This document shows positions 25,255 through 34,512 of a stretch of 64,000 nt of DNA, piece after piece. Source of the DNA: Vibrio lentus (lineage in GTDB: Bacteria > Pseudomonadota > Gammaproteobacteria > Enterobacterales > Vibrionaceae); the NCBI RefSeq assembly GCF_002875945.1, contig NZ_MCZK01000157.1, positions 17,002 through 81,001 of the forward strand, written 5' to 3'. Numbering within the stretch: the stretch's first letter is position 1; each line of letters begins with the position of its first letter. The notes beneath the pieces were generated by a model that did not search any database, had not been told where the DNA came from, and was given only the letters and a program-made list of their open reading frames with translations. A program made the translations under genes and the position numbers.

Positions 25255-26658
25255 ATGGCTACAGGTAAGATCGTACAGATCATTGGTGCGGTAGTCGACG
25301 TAGAGTTCCCACAGGGCGAAGTACCTCGTGTATACGATGCTCTGAATGTTAATGAAGTGAAAGAGCGTCTAGTTCTTGAAGTTCAGCAACAACTTGGCGG
25401 TGGCGTAGTACGCGCAATCGTAATGGGTAGCTCTGATGGTTTACGTCGTGGTTTGACAGTTGAAAATACTGGCGCTCCAATCTCGGTACCAGTAGGTACT
25501 AAGACACTTGGTCGTATCATGAACGTCCTAGGTGACGCAATTGATGAGTGTGGTGAAATCGGTGCTGAAGAGCATTACGCAATTCACCGCGAAGCTCCAA
25601 GCTACGAAGAGCAGTCTAACGAGACTTCTCTTCTAGAAACTGGTGTTAAAGTAATCGACTTGATTTGTCCATTCGCTAAGGGTGGTAAAATCGGTCTATT
25701 CGGTGGTGCTGGTGTAGGTAAGACCGTTAACATGATGGAACTTATCAACAACATCGCACTTCAACACTCAGGCCTATCTGTATTTGCAGGTGTAGGTGAG
25801 CGTACTCGTGAAGGTAACGATTTCTACTTTGAAATGCAGGAAGCTGGTGTTGTAAACATCGAAAAACCTGAAGAATCAAAAGTAGCGATGGTTTACGGTC
25901 AGATGAACGAGCCACCAGGTAACCGTCTACGTGTTGCACTGACTGGTCTAACAATGGCAGAACGCTTCCGTGACGAAGGTCGTGACGTTCTACTGTTCGT
26001 TGATAACATCTACCGTTACACACTAGCAGGTACTGAAGTATCAGCACTTCTAGGTCGTATGCCTTCTGCGGTAGGTTACCAACCTACACTAGCTGAAGAA
26101 ATGGGTGTTCTACAAGAGCGTATCACGTCAACTAAAGCTGGTTCTATCACGTCTGTACAGGCGGTATACGTACCTGCGGATGACTTGACTGACCCGTCTC
26201 CAGCAACAACGTTCGCTCACTTAGATGCAACGGTAGTACTTAACCGTAATATCGCATCTATGGGTCTATACCCAGCGATCGACCCGCTAGATTCTACTTC
26301 ACGTCAACTGGATCCATTGGTAGTTGGACAAGAGCACTACGACATCGCTCGTGGCGTTCAGTCTACACTTCAGCGCTATAAAGAGCTGAAAGATATCATT
26401 GCTATCCTAGGTATGGATGAGCTATCTGAAGAAGATAAGCAAGTCGTATCTCGTGCTCGTAAGATTGAGAAGTTCCTAACTCAGCCTTACCACGTAGCGG
26501 AAGTATTTACAGGTGACCCAGGCGTTTACGTACCTCTTAAAGAGACTCTACGTGGCTTCCAAGGTCTTCTATCTGGTGAATACGATGACATTCCAGAGCA
26601 AGCGTTCATGTACTGTGGTGCAATTGACGAAGCTATTGAGAATGCTAAGAAGCTATAA
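25255..26658 (+). CDS. atpD: ATP synthase F1 subunit beta
   Basis: Catalytic subunit, 467 residues. Walker A is GGAGVGKT at 150-157, the catalytic Glu is in GERTREGND near 181-189, Walker B is in VLLFVDNIYRYT, and the signature PAIDPLDSTSRQ is near 340-351. Codon use is strongly biased to the Vibrio high-expression set, as in atpA. Confidence 0.98.
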   Translation: MATGKIVQIIGAVVDVEFPQGEVPRVYDALNVNEVKERLVLEVQQQLGGGVVRAIVMGSSDGLRRGLTVENTGAPISVPVGTKTLGRIMNVLGDAIDECGEIGAEEHYAIHREAPSYEEQSNETSLLETGVKVIDLICPFAKGGKIGLFGGAGVGKTVNMMELINNIALQHSGLSVFAGVGERTREGNDFYFEMQEAGVVNIEKPEESKVAMVYGQMNEPPGNRLRVALTGLTMAERFRDEGRDVLLFVDNIYRYTLAGTEVSALLGRMPSAVGYQPTLAEEMGVLQERITSTKAGSITSVQAVYVPADDLTDPSPATTFAHLDATVVLNRNIASMGLYPAIDPLDSTSRQLDPLVVGQEHYDIARGVQSTLQRYKELKDIIAILGMDELSEEDKQVVSRARKIEKFLTQPYHVAEVFTGDPGVYVPLKETLRGFQGLLSGEYDDIPEQAFMYCGAIDEAIENAKKL

Positions 26659-26676
26659 GGCTAACTAGGAGGCGAT

Positions 26677-27099
26677 ATGGCAGCAATAACCTTTCACCTA
26701 GACGTTGTAAGCGCAGAGAAACAACTTTTCTCTGGTCTTGTTGAAACGTTTCAGGTGACCGGTAGTGAGGGTGAGCTTGGTATTTTCCATGGTCATACTC
26801 CACTGCTGACCGCTATCAAGCCTGGTATGGTGCGTATTGTTAAGCAGCACGGCCACGAAGAAATTATTTATGTTTCTGGTGGTATGGTAGAAGTTCAACC
26901 TGGTACAGCGACTGTACTAGCTGATACGGCTATCCGTGGTGAAGAACTAGACGCAGCAAAGGCGGAAGAAGCTAAACGCAAGGCTGTGGAGAATATCCAA
27001 AATCAGCATGGCGACATAGACTTCGCACAAGCGGCCGGTGAACTGGCTAAAGCCATTGCTCAGTTACGAGTTATCGAACTGACAAAACAGCGTCGTTAA
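26677..27099 (+). CDS. atpC: ATP synthase F1 subunit epsilon
   Basis: Rotor subunit and intrinsic inhibitor of ATP hydrolysis. 140 residues: N-terminal beta sandwich with GELGIFHGHTPLLTAIKPG and a C-terminal helical hairpin. Last gene of the operon, with a terminator 30 bases on. Confidence 0.96.
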   Translation: MAAITFHLDVVSAEKQLFSGLVETFQVTGSEGELGIFHGHTPLLTAIKPGMVRIVKQHGHEEIIYVSGGMVEVQPGTATVLADTAIRGEELDAAKAEEAKRKAVENIQNQHGDIDFAQAAGELAKAIAQLRVIELTKQRR

Positions 27100-27127
27100 T
27101 CTTTTATAAGATTACTGATTCTGAGAT

Positions 27128-27155
27128 AAAGGCGACCTAAGGGTCGCCTTTTTGC
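27128..27155 (+). terminator. Terminator of the atp operon
   Basis: AAAGGCGACC / TAAG / GGTCGCCTTTTT, a perfect stem with a T-run. Its stem sequence is the same as that of the yidC terminator. Confidence 0.88.
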
Positions 27156-27222
27156 ATTTTTGGATTCTCAAAAATGTTCCTTTTACATATCAATACCGGT
27201 TAAATGGTTATTGCGATTTAAT

Positions 27223-27246
27223 TTTTTGGCCAAAAACGGTTACAAT
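27223..27246 (+). promoter_or_regulatory. glmU promoter region with a 14-bp palindrome
   Basis: TACAAT (27241-27246) is a good -10 element 37 bases before the start codon, but no good -35 lies 16-18 bases upstream. Instead TTTTTGGCCAAAAA (27223-27236), a perfect palindrome, abuts it, as expected for an operator or activator site. Confidence 0.45.
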
Positions 27247-27283
27247 ATCGGCTTAATAAAAAATAATGTTGGATAGGTTTACA

Positions 27284-28642
27284 ATGAAGTTTAGCGCGGT
27301 AATTCTCGCAGCGGGCAAAGGCACTCGCATGTATTCAAACACACCAAAGGTTCTGCACACTCTTGCGGGTAAGCCGATGGTTAAACACGTTATCGATACT
27401 TGTAACGGCTTAGGCGCTCAAAACATCCACTTGGTCTACGGCCACGGTGGTGAGCAGATGAAATCTACGCTAGCGAGCGAGACGGTTAACTGGGCACTGC
27501 AAGCTGAACAGCTGGGCACTGGCCATGCGGTCGATCAGGCTTCTGCGCATTTCGCTGATGATGAAAAAGTACTTGTACTATACGGTGATGTTCCGCTTAT
27601 CTCGCCAGAAACCATTGAAAACCTATTAGACGCTCAACCAAACGGTGGTATTGCACTGCTTACTGTCGTTCTAGATAACCCTATGGGTTACGGTCGTATC
27701 ATTCGTCGCAATGGCCCTGTCGTGGCAATCGTTGAGCAGAAAGATGCAACCGATGAGCAGAAGCTTATCAAAGAGATCAACACCGGCGTTATGGTCGCAA
27801 CAGGTGGCGATCTTAAGCGTTGGTTATCAGGCCTAAGCAATGACAACGCACAAGGTGAATACTACCTGACTGACGTTATTGCAGCCGCTCACGATGAAGG
27901 CCGTGCGGTTGAAGCGGTTCATCCTGTGAACCCAATTGAAGTTGAAGGCGTTAATGATCGCTCTCAACTGGCTCGTCTAGAGCGTGCTTACCAATCTGAG
28001 CAAGCAGACAAGCTATTAAAGCAAGGCGTAATGCTGCGCGACCCAAGCCGCTTTGACCTACGTGGTGAGCTTCAATGTGGTATGGATGTTGAGATTGATA
28101 CCAACGTAATCATTGAAGGCAGCGTAAGCATTGGTGATAACGTGGTTATCGGCACTGGTTGTGTACTGAAAGACTGTGAGATTGATGACAACACTATCGT
28201 TCGCCCATACAGCGTAATCGAAGGTGCGACAATTGGTGAAGACTGTACGGTTGGTCCTTTCACTCGTCTGCGTCCTGGTGCTGACATGCGTAACAACTCG
28301 CACGTGGGTAACTTTGTAGAAGTGAAGAACACCCGTCTTGGTGAGGGCTCTAAAGCCAACCACCTAACGTATCTAGGCGATGCTGAAATTGGTCAGCGCG
28401 TAAATGTAGGTGCCGGTGCTATCACTTGTAACTACGACGGCGCGAACAAGTTTAAGACCATCATTGGCGATGACGTATTTGTTGGTTCAGATAGCCAACT
28501 CATTGCTCCAGTTACTATTGGTAACGGTGCTACCGTTGGTGCTGGCTCTACAGTAACGCGTGATGTTGCTGAAAATGAGTTAGTTATCAGCCGTGCAAAA
28601 GAACGCAAGATTGCTGATTGGAAACGTCCAACTAAGAAGTAA
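27284..28642 (+). CDS. glmU: Bifunctional UDP-GlcNAc synthesis enzyme GlmU
   Basis: Makes UDP-N-acetylglucosamine for peptidoglycan and LPS: C-terminal acetylation of glucosamine-1-P, then N-terminal uridyl transfer. 452 residues from the ATG at 27284, which gives MKFSAVILAAGKGTRM; the ATG at 27266 would add six residues. The N-terminal nucleotidyltransferase carries LAAGKGTRM (8-16) and YGDVPLI, and the left-handed beta helix starts near 250 with catalytic His in RLRPGADMRNNSHVGNFVE. glmS does not follow here, unlike E. coli. Confidence 0.97.
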   Translation: MKFSAVILAAGKGTRMYSNTPKVLHTLAGKPMVKHVIDTCNGLGAQNIHLVYGHGGEQMKSTLASETVNWALQAEQLGTGHAVDQASAHFADDEKVLVLYGDVPLISPETIENLLDAQPNGGIALLTVVLDNPMGYGRIIRRNGPVVAIVEQKDATDEQKLIKEINTGVMVATGGDLKRWLSGLSNDNAQGEYYLTDVIAAAHDEGRAVEAVHPVNPIEVEGVNDRSQLARLERAYQSEQADKLLKQGVMLRDPSRFDLRGELQCGMDVEIDTNVIIEGSVSIGDNVVIGTGCVLKDCEIDDNTIVRPYSVIEGATIGEDCTVGPFTRLRPGADMRNNSHVGNFVEVKNTRLGEGSKANHLTYLGDAEIGQRVNVGAGAITCNYDGANKFKTIIGDDVFVGSDSQLIAPVTIGNGATVGAGSTVTRDVAENELVISRAKERKIADWKRPTKK

Positions 28643-28670
28643 TTTCTGACGTTTGAAATCTTATTCTGAT

Positions 28671-28702
28671 AAAAGCCAGTAACGATTGTTGCTGGCTTTT
28701 TT
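28671..28702 (+). terminator. Terminator after glmU
   Basis: AAAAGCCAGTAAC / GATT / GTTGCTGGCTTTT followed by TT. A 13-position stem with one G-T pair. Confidence 0.85.
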
Positions 28703-28805
28703 GTCATCCTTTACTGACAAAAAAATAATCTATTTCCCAATTGTATTTTGTTGTAGTCTTGTTACTATTCGGGCGGTAGTTCTGTAAAATGGAAGTGAAC
28801 ACACT

Positions 28806-30467
28806 GTGAGACTTGTCGATAAGAAATGGCAGACCCTGCCAATCGTGATTTTATCTTTTTCAATGCTGGTGGGCCTATATGGCTTTTACATCACCTTGGA
28901 AAAGTTAGTGGTAGAAAACGAACGCAACCACTTAGTGTCGTTGATGTCTGATGTCGTTTATGAAATCCGTGAAGACAGTAGTTTGTTTACGGATGGTGTC
29001 GATGCTGATGACTATATTGGTAACCTTACGCAAGCCAACACACGGTTAAGAATTCAGATTATTAACCCTGATGGCGTGGTGATTGGTGATACTGACCTGT
29101 CTGATCATGCACTGGCAAGCGTTGAAAATCATAGTGATCGCCCTGAATTTCAACAAGCTCTGAAAACCGGACTTGGCAGTGATGTGCGTTTTAGTACCGT
29201 CACCTCTGTCGACCGAATCTATTACTCCTACAAAGAATCTATCAACGATAACAGTTTCGTTATCGTGATCTCTTCGCCTATGCACCAGCTTAAGCAGATG
29301 AACTTCCAGTTAATGGGAATTCTGATCGGTATGGTATTACTGAGCTTGAGTTTCCTGATTGGTACGTCTTATGTAAGTAACCGTCAGATCGTTCATAAAG
29401 TCGAAGAAGAACAGAAGAAGCAAGATGAGCGTATTCGCCAAAGAACTCATGAAATAGAACTGATGCACCGCCTCGCGAACATGCTGGCAGCGTGTAATAA
29501 CATGGTTGAAGCACAGCAGATTGTTTCTGATATCTTGCCGCGAATTCTTGGTAACGTCAACGGCAGTGTTTCTCTGATGCGTGCATCGCGTAACCAGCTG
29601 ATCACTCAGCTCGACTGGGGAGAAGCGTGGCCGGGTAGCGCAAGCTTTGCACCGGAAGAGTGTTGGTCATTGCGTAAAGGTCGTGCGCATCAATCGAATG
29701 ATGATTTCCATTCGTTGACTTGTGGGCACATGCACGAGATGGATAACAACCAAACGCTTTGTATTCCGTTGACTGCACACGGCAATACCATCGGTATTAT
29801 GCACCTTTACTTCGGGGTGGGTGATATCAAGATTGATCCTATTACCGAGCAACTGGCTTTCAGTGTTTCAGAGCATTTAGGATTAGCATTGGCTAACTTG
29901 AGCTTACAAGAGAAGCTTCGCTCACAAGCATTGAGCGATCCATTAACCGGTCTGTTTAACCGTCGTTTCTTCGAGCAAAAACTTGAAGAACATTCGATGA
30001 ACTCCGCCACCAGCGAGCAGCCGTTATCATTGCTGATGCTCGATTTGGATCACTTTAAACGTTTCAATGACAACTTTGGCCATGATGCAGGTGATTTCGT
30101 ATTGAAAGAGATCAGCGCACTGCTCAAACAGAGTGTGAGTGAAGATGAGATCGCATGCCGATTGGGTGGTGAGGAGTTAGCGATACTGCTTCCGCATTAC
30201 TCGATGGAACAAGCTACGGAGTTTGGTCAGACATTGTGTGATGCGGTGCGCTCTATGCACCTTGAGCACAAAGGGCTTTCATTAGGGCAGTTGGGCGTCT
30301 CTATTGGTGTTGCCACCTATCCTAAACCAGCGTCTGATACTGAATCTTTGGTTAAGATGGCAGACAACGCGCTCTATATGGCCAAAGATATGGGGCGTAG
30401 CCGAGTGGTTAACTATGACGAATACAGTCGCCACAAAGCACCAGTATTGGAAGCCGTTGAAGTGTAA
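28806..30467 (+). CDS. Membrane diguanylate cyclase with GAF domain
   Basis: Predicted to make cyclic di-GMP in response to a signal. 553 residues: membrane helix at about 10-30, periplasmic sensor segment 35-160, second helix 166-188, coiled linker 195-220, GAF-like domain 222-365, GGDEF domain from 375. The active site is GGEEL at 454-458 with DPLTGLFNRR at 378-387, so catalysis is expected. No RxxD sits five residues before GGEEL, so product inhibition through the usual I-site is unlikely. The GAF domain has a Cys/His cluster (C286, C306, H308, H310). Start is GTG. Not assigned to a named cyclase. Confidence 0.9.
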   Translation: MRLVDKKWQTLPIVILSFSMLVGLYGFYITLEKLVVENERNHLVSLMSDVVYEIREDSSLFTDGVDADDYIGNLTQANTRLRIQIINPDGVVIGDTDLSDHALASVENHSDRPEFQQALKTGLGSDVRFSTVTSVDRIYYSYKESINDNSFVIVISSPMHQLKQMNFQLMGILIGMVLLSLSFLIGTSYVSNRQIVHKVEEEQKKQDERIRQRTHEIELMHRLANMLAACNNMVEAQQIVSDILPRILGNVNGSVSLMRASRNQLITQLDWGEAWPGSASFAPEECWSLRKGRAHQSNDDFHSLTCGHMHEMDNNQTLCIPLTAHGNTIGIMHLYFGVGDIKIDPITEQLAFSVSEHLGLALANLSLQEKLRSQALSDPLTGLFNRRFFEQKLEEHSMNSATSEQPLSLLMLDLDHFKRFNDNFGHDAGDFVLKEISALLKQSVSEDEIACRLGGEELAILLPHYSMEQATEFGQTLCDAVRSMHLEHKGLSLGQLGVSIGVATYPKPASDTESLVKMADNALYMAKDMGRSRVVNYDEYSRHKAPVLEAVEV

Positions 30468-30497
30468 TCAAAGCGGTATTTAAGTAACCGTAGATAT

Positions 30498-30527
30498 AAA
30501 AAAGAGCGAGTAATTTCGCTCTTTTTT
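30498..30527. terminator. Terminator between the diguanylate cyclase and punC
   Basis: AAAAGAGCGA / GTAATT / TCGCTCTTTT with A- and T-runs on both sides; it can act for both converging genes. Confidence 0.85.
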
Positions 30528-30535
30528 GTTTTCTT

Positions 30536-30577
30536 AAGCTAGAAGCTAGAAGCTAGAAGCTAGAAGCTAGAAGCTAG
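30536..30577. repeat. Tandem heptamer repeat, six copies of AAGCTAG
   Basis: Six uninterrupted copies of a 7-base unit. The last unit on the plus strand contains the punC stop codon (TAG at 30576-30574 on the minus strand), so the array starts at the stop and extends to the shared terminator. Copy-number change would alter only the 3' untranslated region. Confidence 0.95.
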
Positions 30578-31785
30578 TCTTGCTTCTCTTCTGCCACTAC
30601 GCGAGAGTTATCTGGCGCAACAAAGTGATCAGACAGTTCTTTGTTCGAAACGATGTAACCAATCCACAAAGTACCTAAACAAATCACCACAGCAATACCC
30701 GTAGCGCTCAGTGCTTGGCTCGCCATTGCAGCAACGAGTGCGCTTGATAGGCTACTAATACTGATCTGAAGGCTGTTCTGTAGGCCTGCAGCCGTTGCTG
30801 GGCTCTGTTTTGCGCTTGATAGGGCACGGTTTACTACGATTGGGTAAAGTGCGCCGTTTGCTACTGCAATCAGACAGAACGGTGCCAGTAGAGGCCAAAT
30901 TGAAGTCAGTTCCCATTGTGATGCGATGAAAATCAGTAACGCAGCAACACTAAACAAACCAATCAGGTTTCGTAACACGATGCCATCACCGTACTTTTTC
31001 ACTGCTTGCTTACCGAAGTAACCACCCGCCATAAAGGCAATAGTCTGTGGAATGAAGCTCAGGCCAATGTCTTTTGCTTCATAACCTAGTTGAGCCATGA
31101 TCTCTGGCATACCCGTTAGGTAAGCGAAGAACGCTGCTGACGCCGATGCAAACATCAACACATTGCCCATGTATGGCTTAGACTTAAGTAGCGTCTTAAT
31201 ATCCGTTTTGATCGATGTTTGTTTTACTTCCGGCGCTTCTTTTGGTTGAGCCATTGTCGTTGCGATCAACAATGCGCCCATTAGCGTCAATGTGATAAAG
31301 ATACTGTGCCAACCAAAGCTGTCTGCTAACAACACACCCAGTTGAGGTGCTAATGCTGGAGATAGTGCTACTAGAGGCATGATAGTCGCAAAAATTTGCT
31401 GGCTACTGCTCTGAGAGTAACGCTTGATAACCATTGCTTGCCAAATTACCGCAGGCGCACATACACCGATCGCTTGAATGAAGCGCAGTGTCAGTAGGTG
31501 CCATACTTCGGTACTGAATGCTAAGCCGAATGAAGCAGCAGTAAATATCACTAGACCGACAGCTAGCGTATTGCGGTGACCATATTTGTCACTGGCTAGA
31601 CCCCAAAGAAGCTGACCTAGAGCCATACCGCCAAGGAATACGGTTAGAGACAAGGCGATCTGCTCTGGTCCGGTTGCAAAGTCGACTTCCATTGCTTTAA
31701 ACGCTGGAAGATACATATCAGTCGCGATGAAACCAAGCATTGAAAGTACTGCAAGGTAGACCAATTGAAATTTAGAAATATTCAT
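30574..31785 (-). CDS. punC: MFS purine ribonucleoside transporter (PunC-like)
   Basis: Bcr/CflA-type major facilitator with 12 predicted membrane helices in 403 residues. Motif A-like sequence GMALGQLLWGLASDKYGHRN follows helix 2. The gene is divergent from a close homologue of E. coli PunR, the same arrangement as ydhC/ydhB, where PunC was shown to move purine nucleosides. The substrate is therefore inferred from homology and context. Without the neighbour it would be called only a drug-resistance-type transporter. Confidence 0.78.
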   Translation of the reverse strand: MNISKFQLVYLAVLSMLGFIATDMYLPAFKAMEVDFATGPEQIALSLTVFLGGMALGQLLWGLASDKYGHRNTLAVGLVIFTAASFGLAFSTEVWHLLTLRFIQAIGVCAPAVIWQAMVIKRYSQSSSQQIFATIMPLVALSPALAPQLGVLLADSFGWHSIFITLTLMGALLIATTMAQPKEAPEVKQTSIKTDIKTLLKSKPYMGNVLMFASASAAFFAYLTGMPEIMAQLGYEAKDIGLSFIPQTIAFMAGGYFGKQAVKKYGDGIVLRNLIGLFSVAALLIFIASQWELTSIWPLLAPFCLIAVANGALYPIVVNRALSSAKQSPATAAGLQNSLQISISSLSSALVAAMASQALSATGIAVVICLGTLWIGYIVSNKELSDHFVAPDNSRVVAEEKQD

Positions 31786-31948
31786 AAGATGCCATTAAGC
31801 TAAAAGTAGTGATGTTTTTATCATCAAAAAAATTGTTAGATAATCAGGAGTGAAAGTCCCTGTTTATTTATGCTGACATTCTATTTTTCAGAGCTGATAA
31901 AATAAAACGCTAAAATATGTAGTTATCAATCAAAAAATTTGAAGGCTT

Positions 31949-32863
31949 ATGTTCTCTAAATCCTCGTTAGAAATGCTTGATACCGTTGCTCGCTTGGGCA
32001 GCTTCACTGCGGCTGCTGAGCAATTGCACAAAGTACCATCGGCGATCAGCTATGGGGTTAGGCAGGTAGAGCAAGAGCTTGATGTTTTACTTTTCAGACG
32101 CTTACCAAGAAAAGTAGAGCTGACGCCCGCTGGGGAGTTGTTTATTGAAGAGGCTCGCCAGCTGCTGAGGCAAATGGAAGAACTCAGTGCACAAACTCGC
32201 CGAGCTGCGCGTGGTTGGAAGAAAACCTTACGTCTAACCCTTGATAATGTGGTTAAGCTCGACAAGATGAAGCCAATGATTGAAGAGTTTTATCAAACCT
32301 TTGAGTTCGCTGAACTGCAGATCAACATGGAAGTGTTTAATGGTTCTTGGGAAGCCATTGCACAGGGCAGGGCGGATATTGTGATTGGTGCTACTTCGGC
32401 GATTCCGGTTGGCGGTGACTTTGAAGTAAAGGACATGGGGCGGTTAGATTGGGCATTTGTTATGTCACCCAGTCATCCTTGTGTGCGAGAGCAAAACCTC
32501 AATGAAGCCTTTGTCAGTCAATATCCGGCGATCTGTTTGGATGATACCTCTAGCGTGCTGCCTAAGCGTCACACTGGTCACTATGCGAGTCAGAGACGTC
32601 TTCTATTACCTAACTGGTACAGCGCAATAGAGTGCCTTAAAAATGGTGTTGGGGTGGGTTACATGCCAAGGCATATCGCCGCACCTATTATTGAGCAAGG
32701 TTTGCTGGTGGAAAAAATATTGCCCGAGCCAAGCCCGCAGAGTCATTGCTGCTTAGTGTGGCGTAAAGACGACAACCATAAGTTGATCGAGTGGATGGTT
32801 AAGTATTTAGGATCGAGTGAACAGCTTCACCAAGATTGGTTGGATCATCGTAAAGCGATCTAA
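31949..32863 (+). CDS. punR: LysR-family regulator PunR-like
   Basis: Transcriptional activator of the divergent transporter in E. coli. 304 residues. N-terminal winged HTH: FTAAAEQLHKVPSAISYGVR at about 19-38, then a coiled linker and an effector domain. Long matches to E. coli YdhB include the FNGSWEA and IGATSAIPVGG regions. The 163-base intergenic region contains AT-rich dyads such as GATAA...TTATC where the regulator probably binds. A shared terminator with ilvA follows. Confidence 0.82.
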   Translation: MFSKSSLEMLDTVARLGSFTAAAEQLHKVPSAISYGVRQVEQELDVLLFRRLPRKVELTPAGELFIEEARQLLRQMEELSAQTRRAARGWKKTLRLTLDNVVKLDKMKPMIEEFYQTFEFAELQINMEVFNGSWEAIAQGRADIVIGATSAIPVGGDFEVKDMGRLDWAFVMSPSHPCVREQNLNEAFVSQYPAICLDDTSSVLPKRHTGHYASQRRLLLPNWYSAIECLKNGVGVGYMPRHIAAPIIEQGLLVEKILPEPSPQSHCCLVWRKDDNHKLIEWMVKYLGSSEQLHQDWLDHRKAI

Positions 32864-32913
32864 ATGATGCGATCTGTTAAGGATCTTCCGAGTGAGGTTT
32901 GAATCCGACCAAT

Positions 32914-32946
32914 AAAAAGAGCGAGTTATGATAACTCGCTCTTTTT
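32914..32946. terminator. Bidirectional terminator between punR and ilvA
   Basis: AAAAAGAGCGAGTTA / TGA / TAACTCGCTCTTTTT, a perfect 15-bp stem between convergent genes. Confidence 0.92.
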
Positions 32947-32964
32947 GATGCTTAGGCCGAACCC

Positions 32965-34509
32965 TTAAGACAAGAAGAACTTGTAGGAAGGGTTATCGGT
33001 TTCATCTTTGCATTGGTAGCCGAGTTCTTCTAAGTGCGTAGAGAACTGAGCCAAATCGTCATCACCAAGCTCAAAACCACACAGCACACGACCGTAATCA
33101 GCACCATGGTTACGATAGTTGAACAAGCTGATATTCCAGTGAGTGCCTAAGGTATCAAGGAATTTAATCAATGCACCTGGGTATTCAGGAAACTCAAAAC
33201 TGTATAGACGTTCTTTCAATGGCTTCGATGGTTTACCGCCAATCATGTAACGAATGTGCAGCTTTGCCATCTCGTCATCAGACAAGTCGACAACCGCGTA
33301 GTCACCTTCACGCAGGTCATTGATGATGTGTTGCAGTTCTTCTTGACCACCTTGTAGGCGTACACCAACGAAGATATTCGCTAGGCTTTCGTCGTTGTGG
33401 CGGTAGTTAAACTCCGTCACTGCGCGACCACCAATCAGATTGCAGAACTCTAAGAATGCACCTTGTCGTTCTGGAATCGTAACCGCAAGCAGACCCTCTC
33501 GCTTCTCACCTAACTCACAACGCTCAGATACATAACGTAGACCGTGGAAGTTGGTGTTAGCACCAGACAATACCGTCGCCAATTGCTTATCTTGCAGTTT
33601 GTTTTGTTCAGCAAACTTTTTAAGACCTGCCAGAGCAAGCGCTCCTGAAGGCTCGGCAATCGCACGAGTGTCTTCAAAGATATCTTTTACCGCCGAGCAG
33701 ATCTCATCGCTAGAAACTGCAATATGGCCATCGATGTACTGCTGGCAAAGGCGGAAGGTTTCTTCGCCAATACGTTTAACCGCAACGCCATCAGCAAACA
33801 TGCTGACTTGATCCAGTACTACAGGCTCACCCGCATCGAGTGCTGCTTTCAAGCAAGAAGAGTCTTCAGGCTCTACCGCAATCACCTTAATCTCTGGCAT
33901 TAGCTGTTTAACGAGTACAGCAACACCAGCGGCTAGACCACCACCACCAACCGGTACAAAGATATAATCCATGTGACCGTTTTGCTGCAGCATCTCCATG
34001 CCCATAGTACCTTGCCCTGCAATCACGAGTGGGTGATCGAAAGGAGGAACAAAGGTGAAGCCATGTTCAGCTGATAGGCGTTCCGCTTCCGCTTTCGCTT
34101 CATCGAAATTACTGCCGTGCAAAACCACTTTGCCGCCAAATCCACGTACCGCATCGACCTTGATATCCGGCGTCGTTTTTGGCATCACGATCGTGGTTTG
34201 AATACCCAGCTTAGAGCCAGATAGCGCCATTCCTTGTGCGTGGTTCCCTGCTGATGCTGCGATCACACCTGCGGCTTTCTGTTGTTCAGAAAGGCTTGAA
34301 ACCATGTTGTAGGCACCGCGCAGCTTAAACGAGTGTACCGGCTGGCGGTCTTCTCGTTTTAGCTGAACCTGATTACCGATACGAGCGCTTAGACGTGGCA
34401 TATCTTGCAGAGGCGTCACGATTGCTGCTTCGTAAACCGGTGCTCTCAGGATCTGGCGCAGATAATCTGCGCCACTTTGTTTTTTGGGACTGGAGGTGTC
34501 GTCACTCAT
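32965..34509 (-). CDS. ilvA: Threonine ammonia-lyase, biosynthetic
   Basis: Converts threonine to 2-oxobutyrate, the committed step to isoleucine; feedback-inhibited by isoleucine. 514 residues. The PLP lysine is K62 in HSFKLRGAYNM, the phosphate loop is VPVGGGGLAAG, and two ACT-like regulatory domains occupy about 335-514 (GKREGLLAVTIPERQGAF and ERLYSFEFPEYPGAL). Their presence marks the biosynthetic, not catabolic, enzyme. Last gene of ilvGMEDA, three bases after ilvD. Confidence 0.97.
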   Translation of the reverse strand: MSDDTSSPKKQSGADYLRQILRAPVYEAAIVTPLQDMPRLSARIGNQVQLKREDRQPVHSFKLRGAYNMVSSLSEQQKAAGVIAASAGNHAQGMALSGSKLGIQTTIVMPKTTPDIKVDAVRGFGGKVVLHGSNFDEAKAEAERLSAEHGFTFVPPFDHPLVIAGQGTMGMEMLQQNGHMDYIFVPVGGGGLAAGVAVLVKQLMPEIKVIAVEPEDSSCLKAALDAGEPVVLDQVSMFADGVAVKRIGEETFRLCQQYIDGHIAVSSDEICSAVKDIFEDTRAIAEPSGALALAGLKKFAEQNKLQDKQLATVLSGANTNFHGLRYVSERCELGEKREGLLAVTIPERQGAFLEFCNLIGGRAVTEFNYRHNDESLANIFVGVRLQGGQEELQHIINDLREGDYAVVDLSDDEMAKLHIRYMIGGKPSKPLKERLYSFEFPEYPGALIKFLDTLGTHWNISLFNYRNHGADYGRVLCGFELGDDDLAQFSTHLEELGYQCKDETDNPSYKFFLS

Positions 34510-34512
34510 AGA

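Noticed and set aside
28058..28363. Two long ORFs antisense to glmU
   Set aside because: They mirror the hexapeptide-repeat coding sequence and have no start signals.
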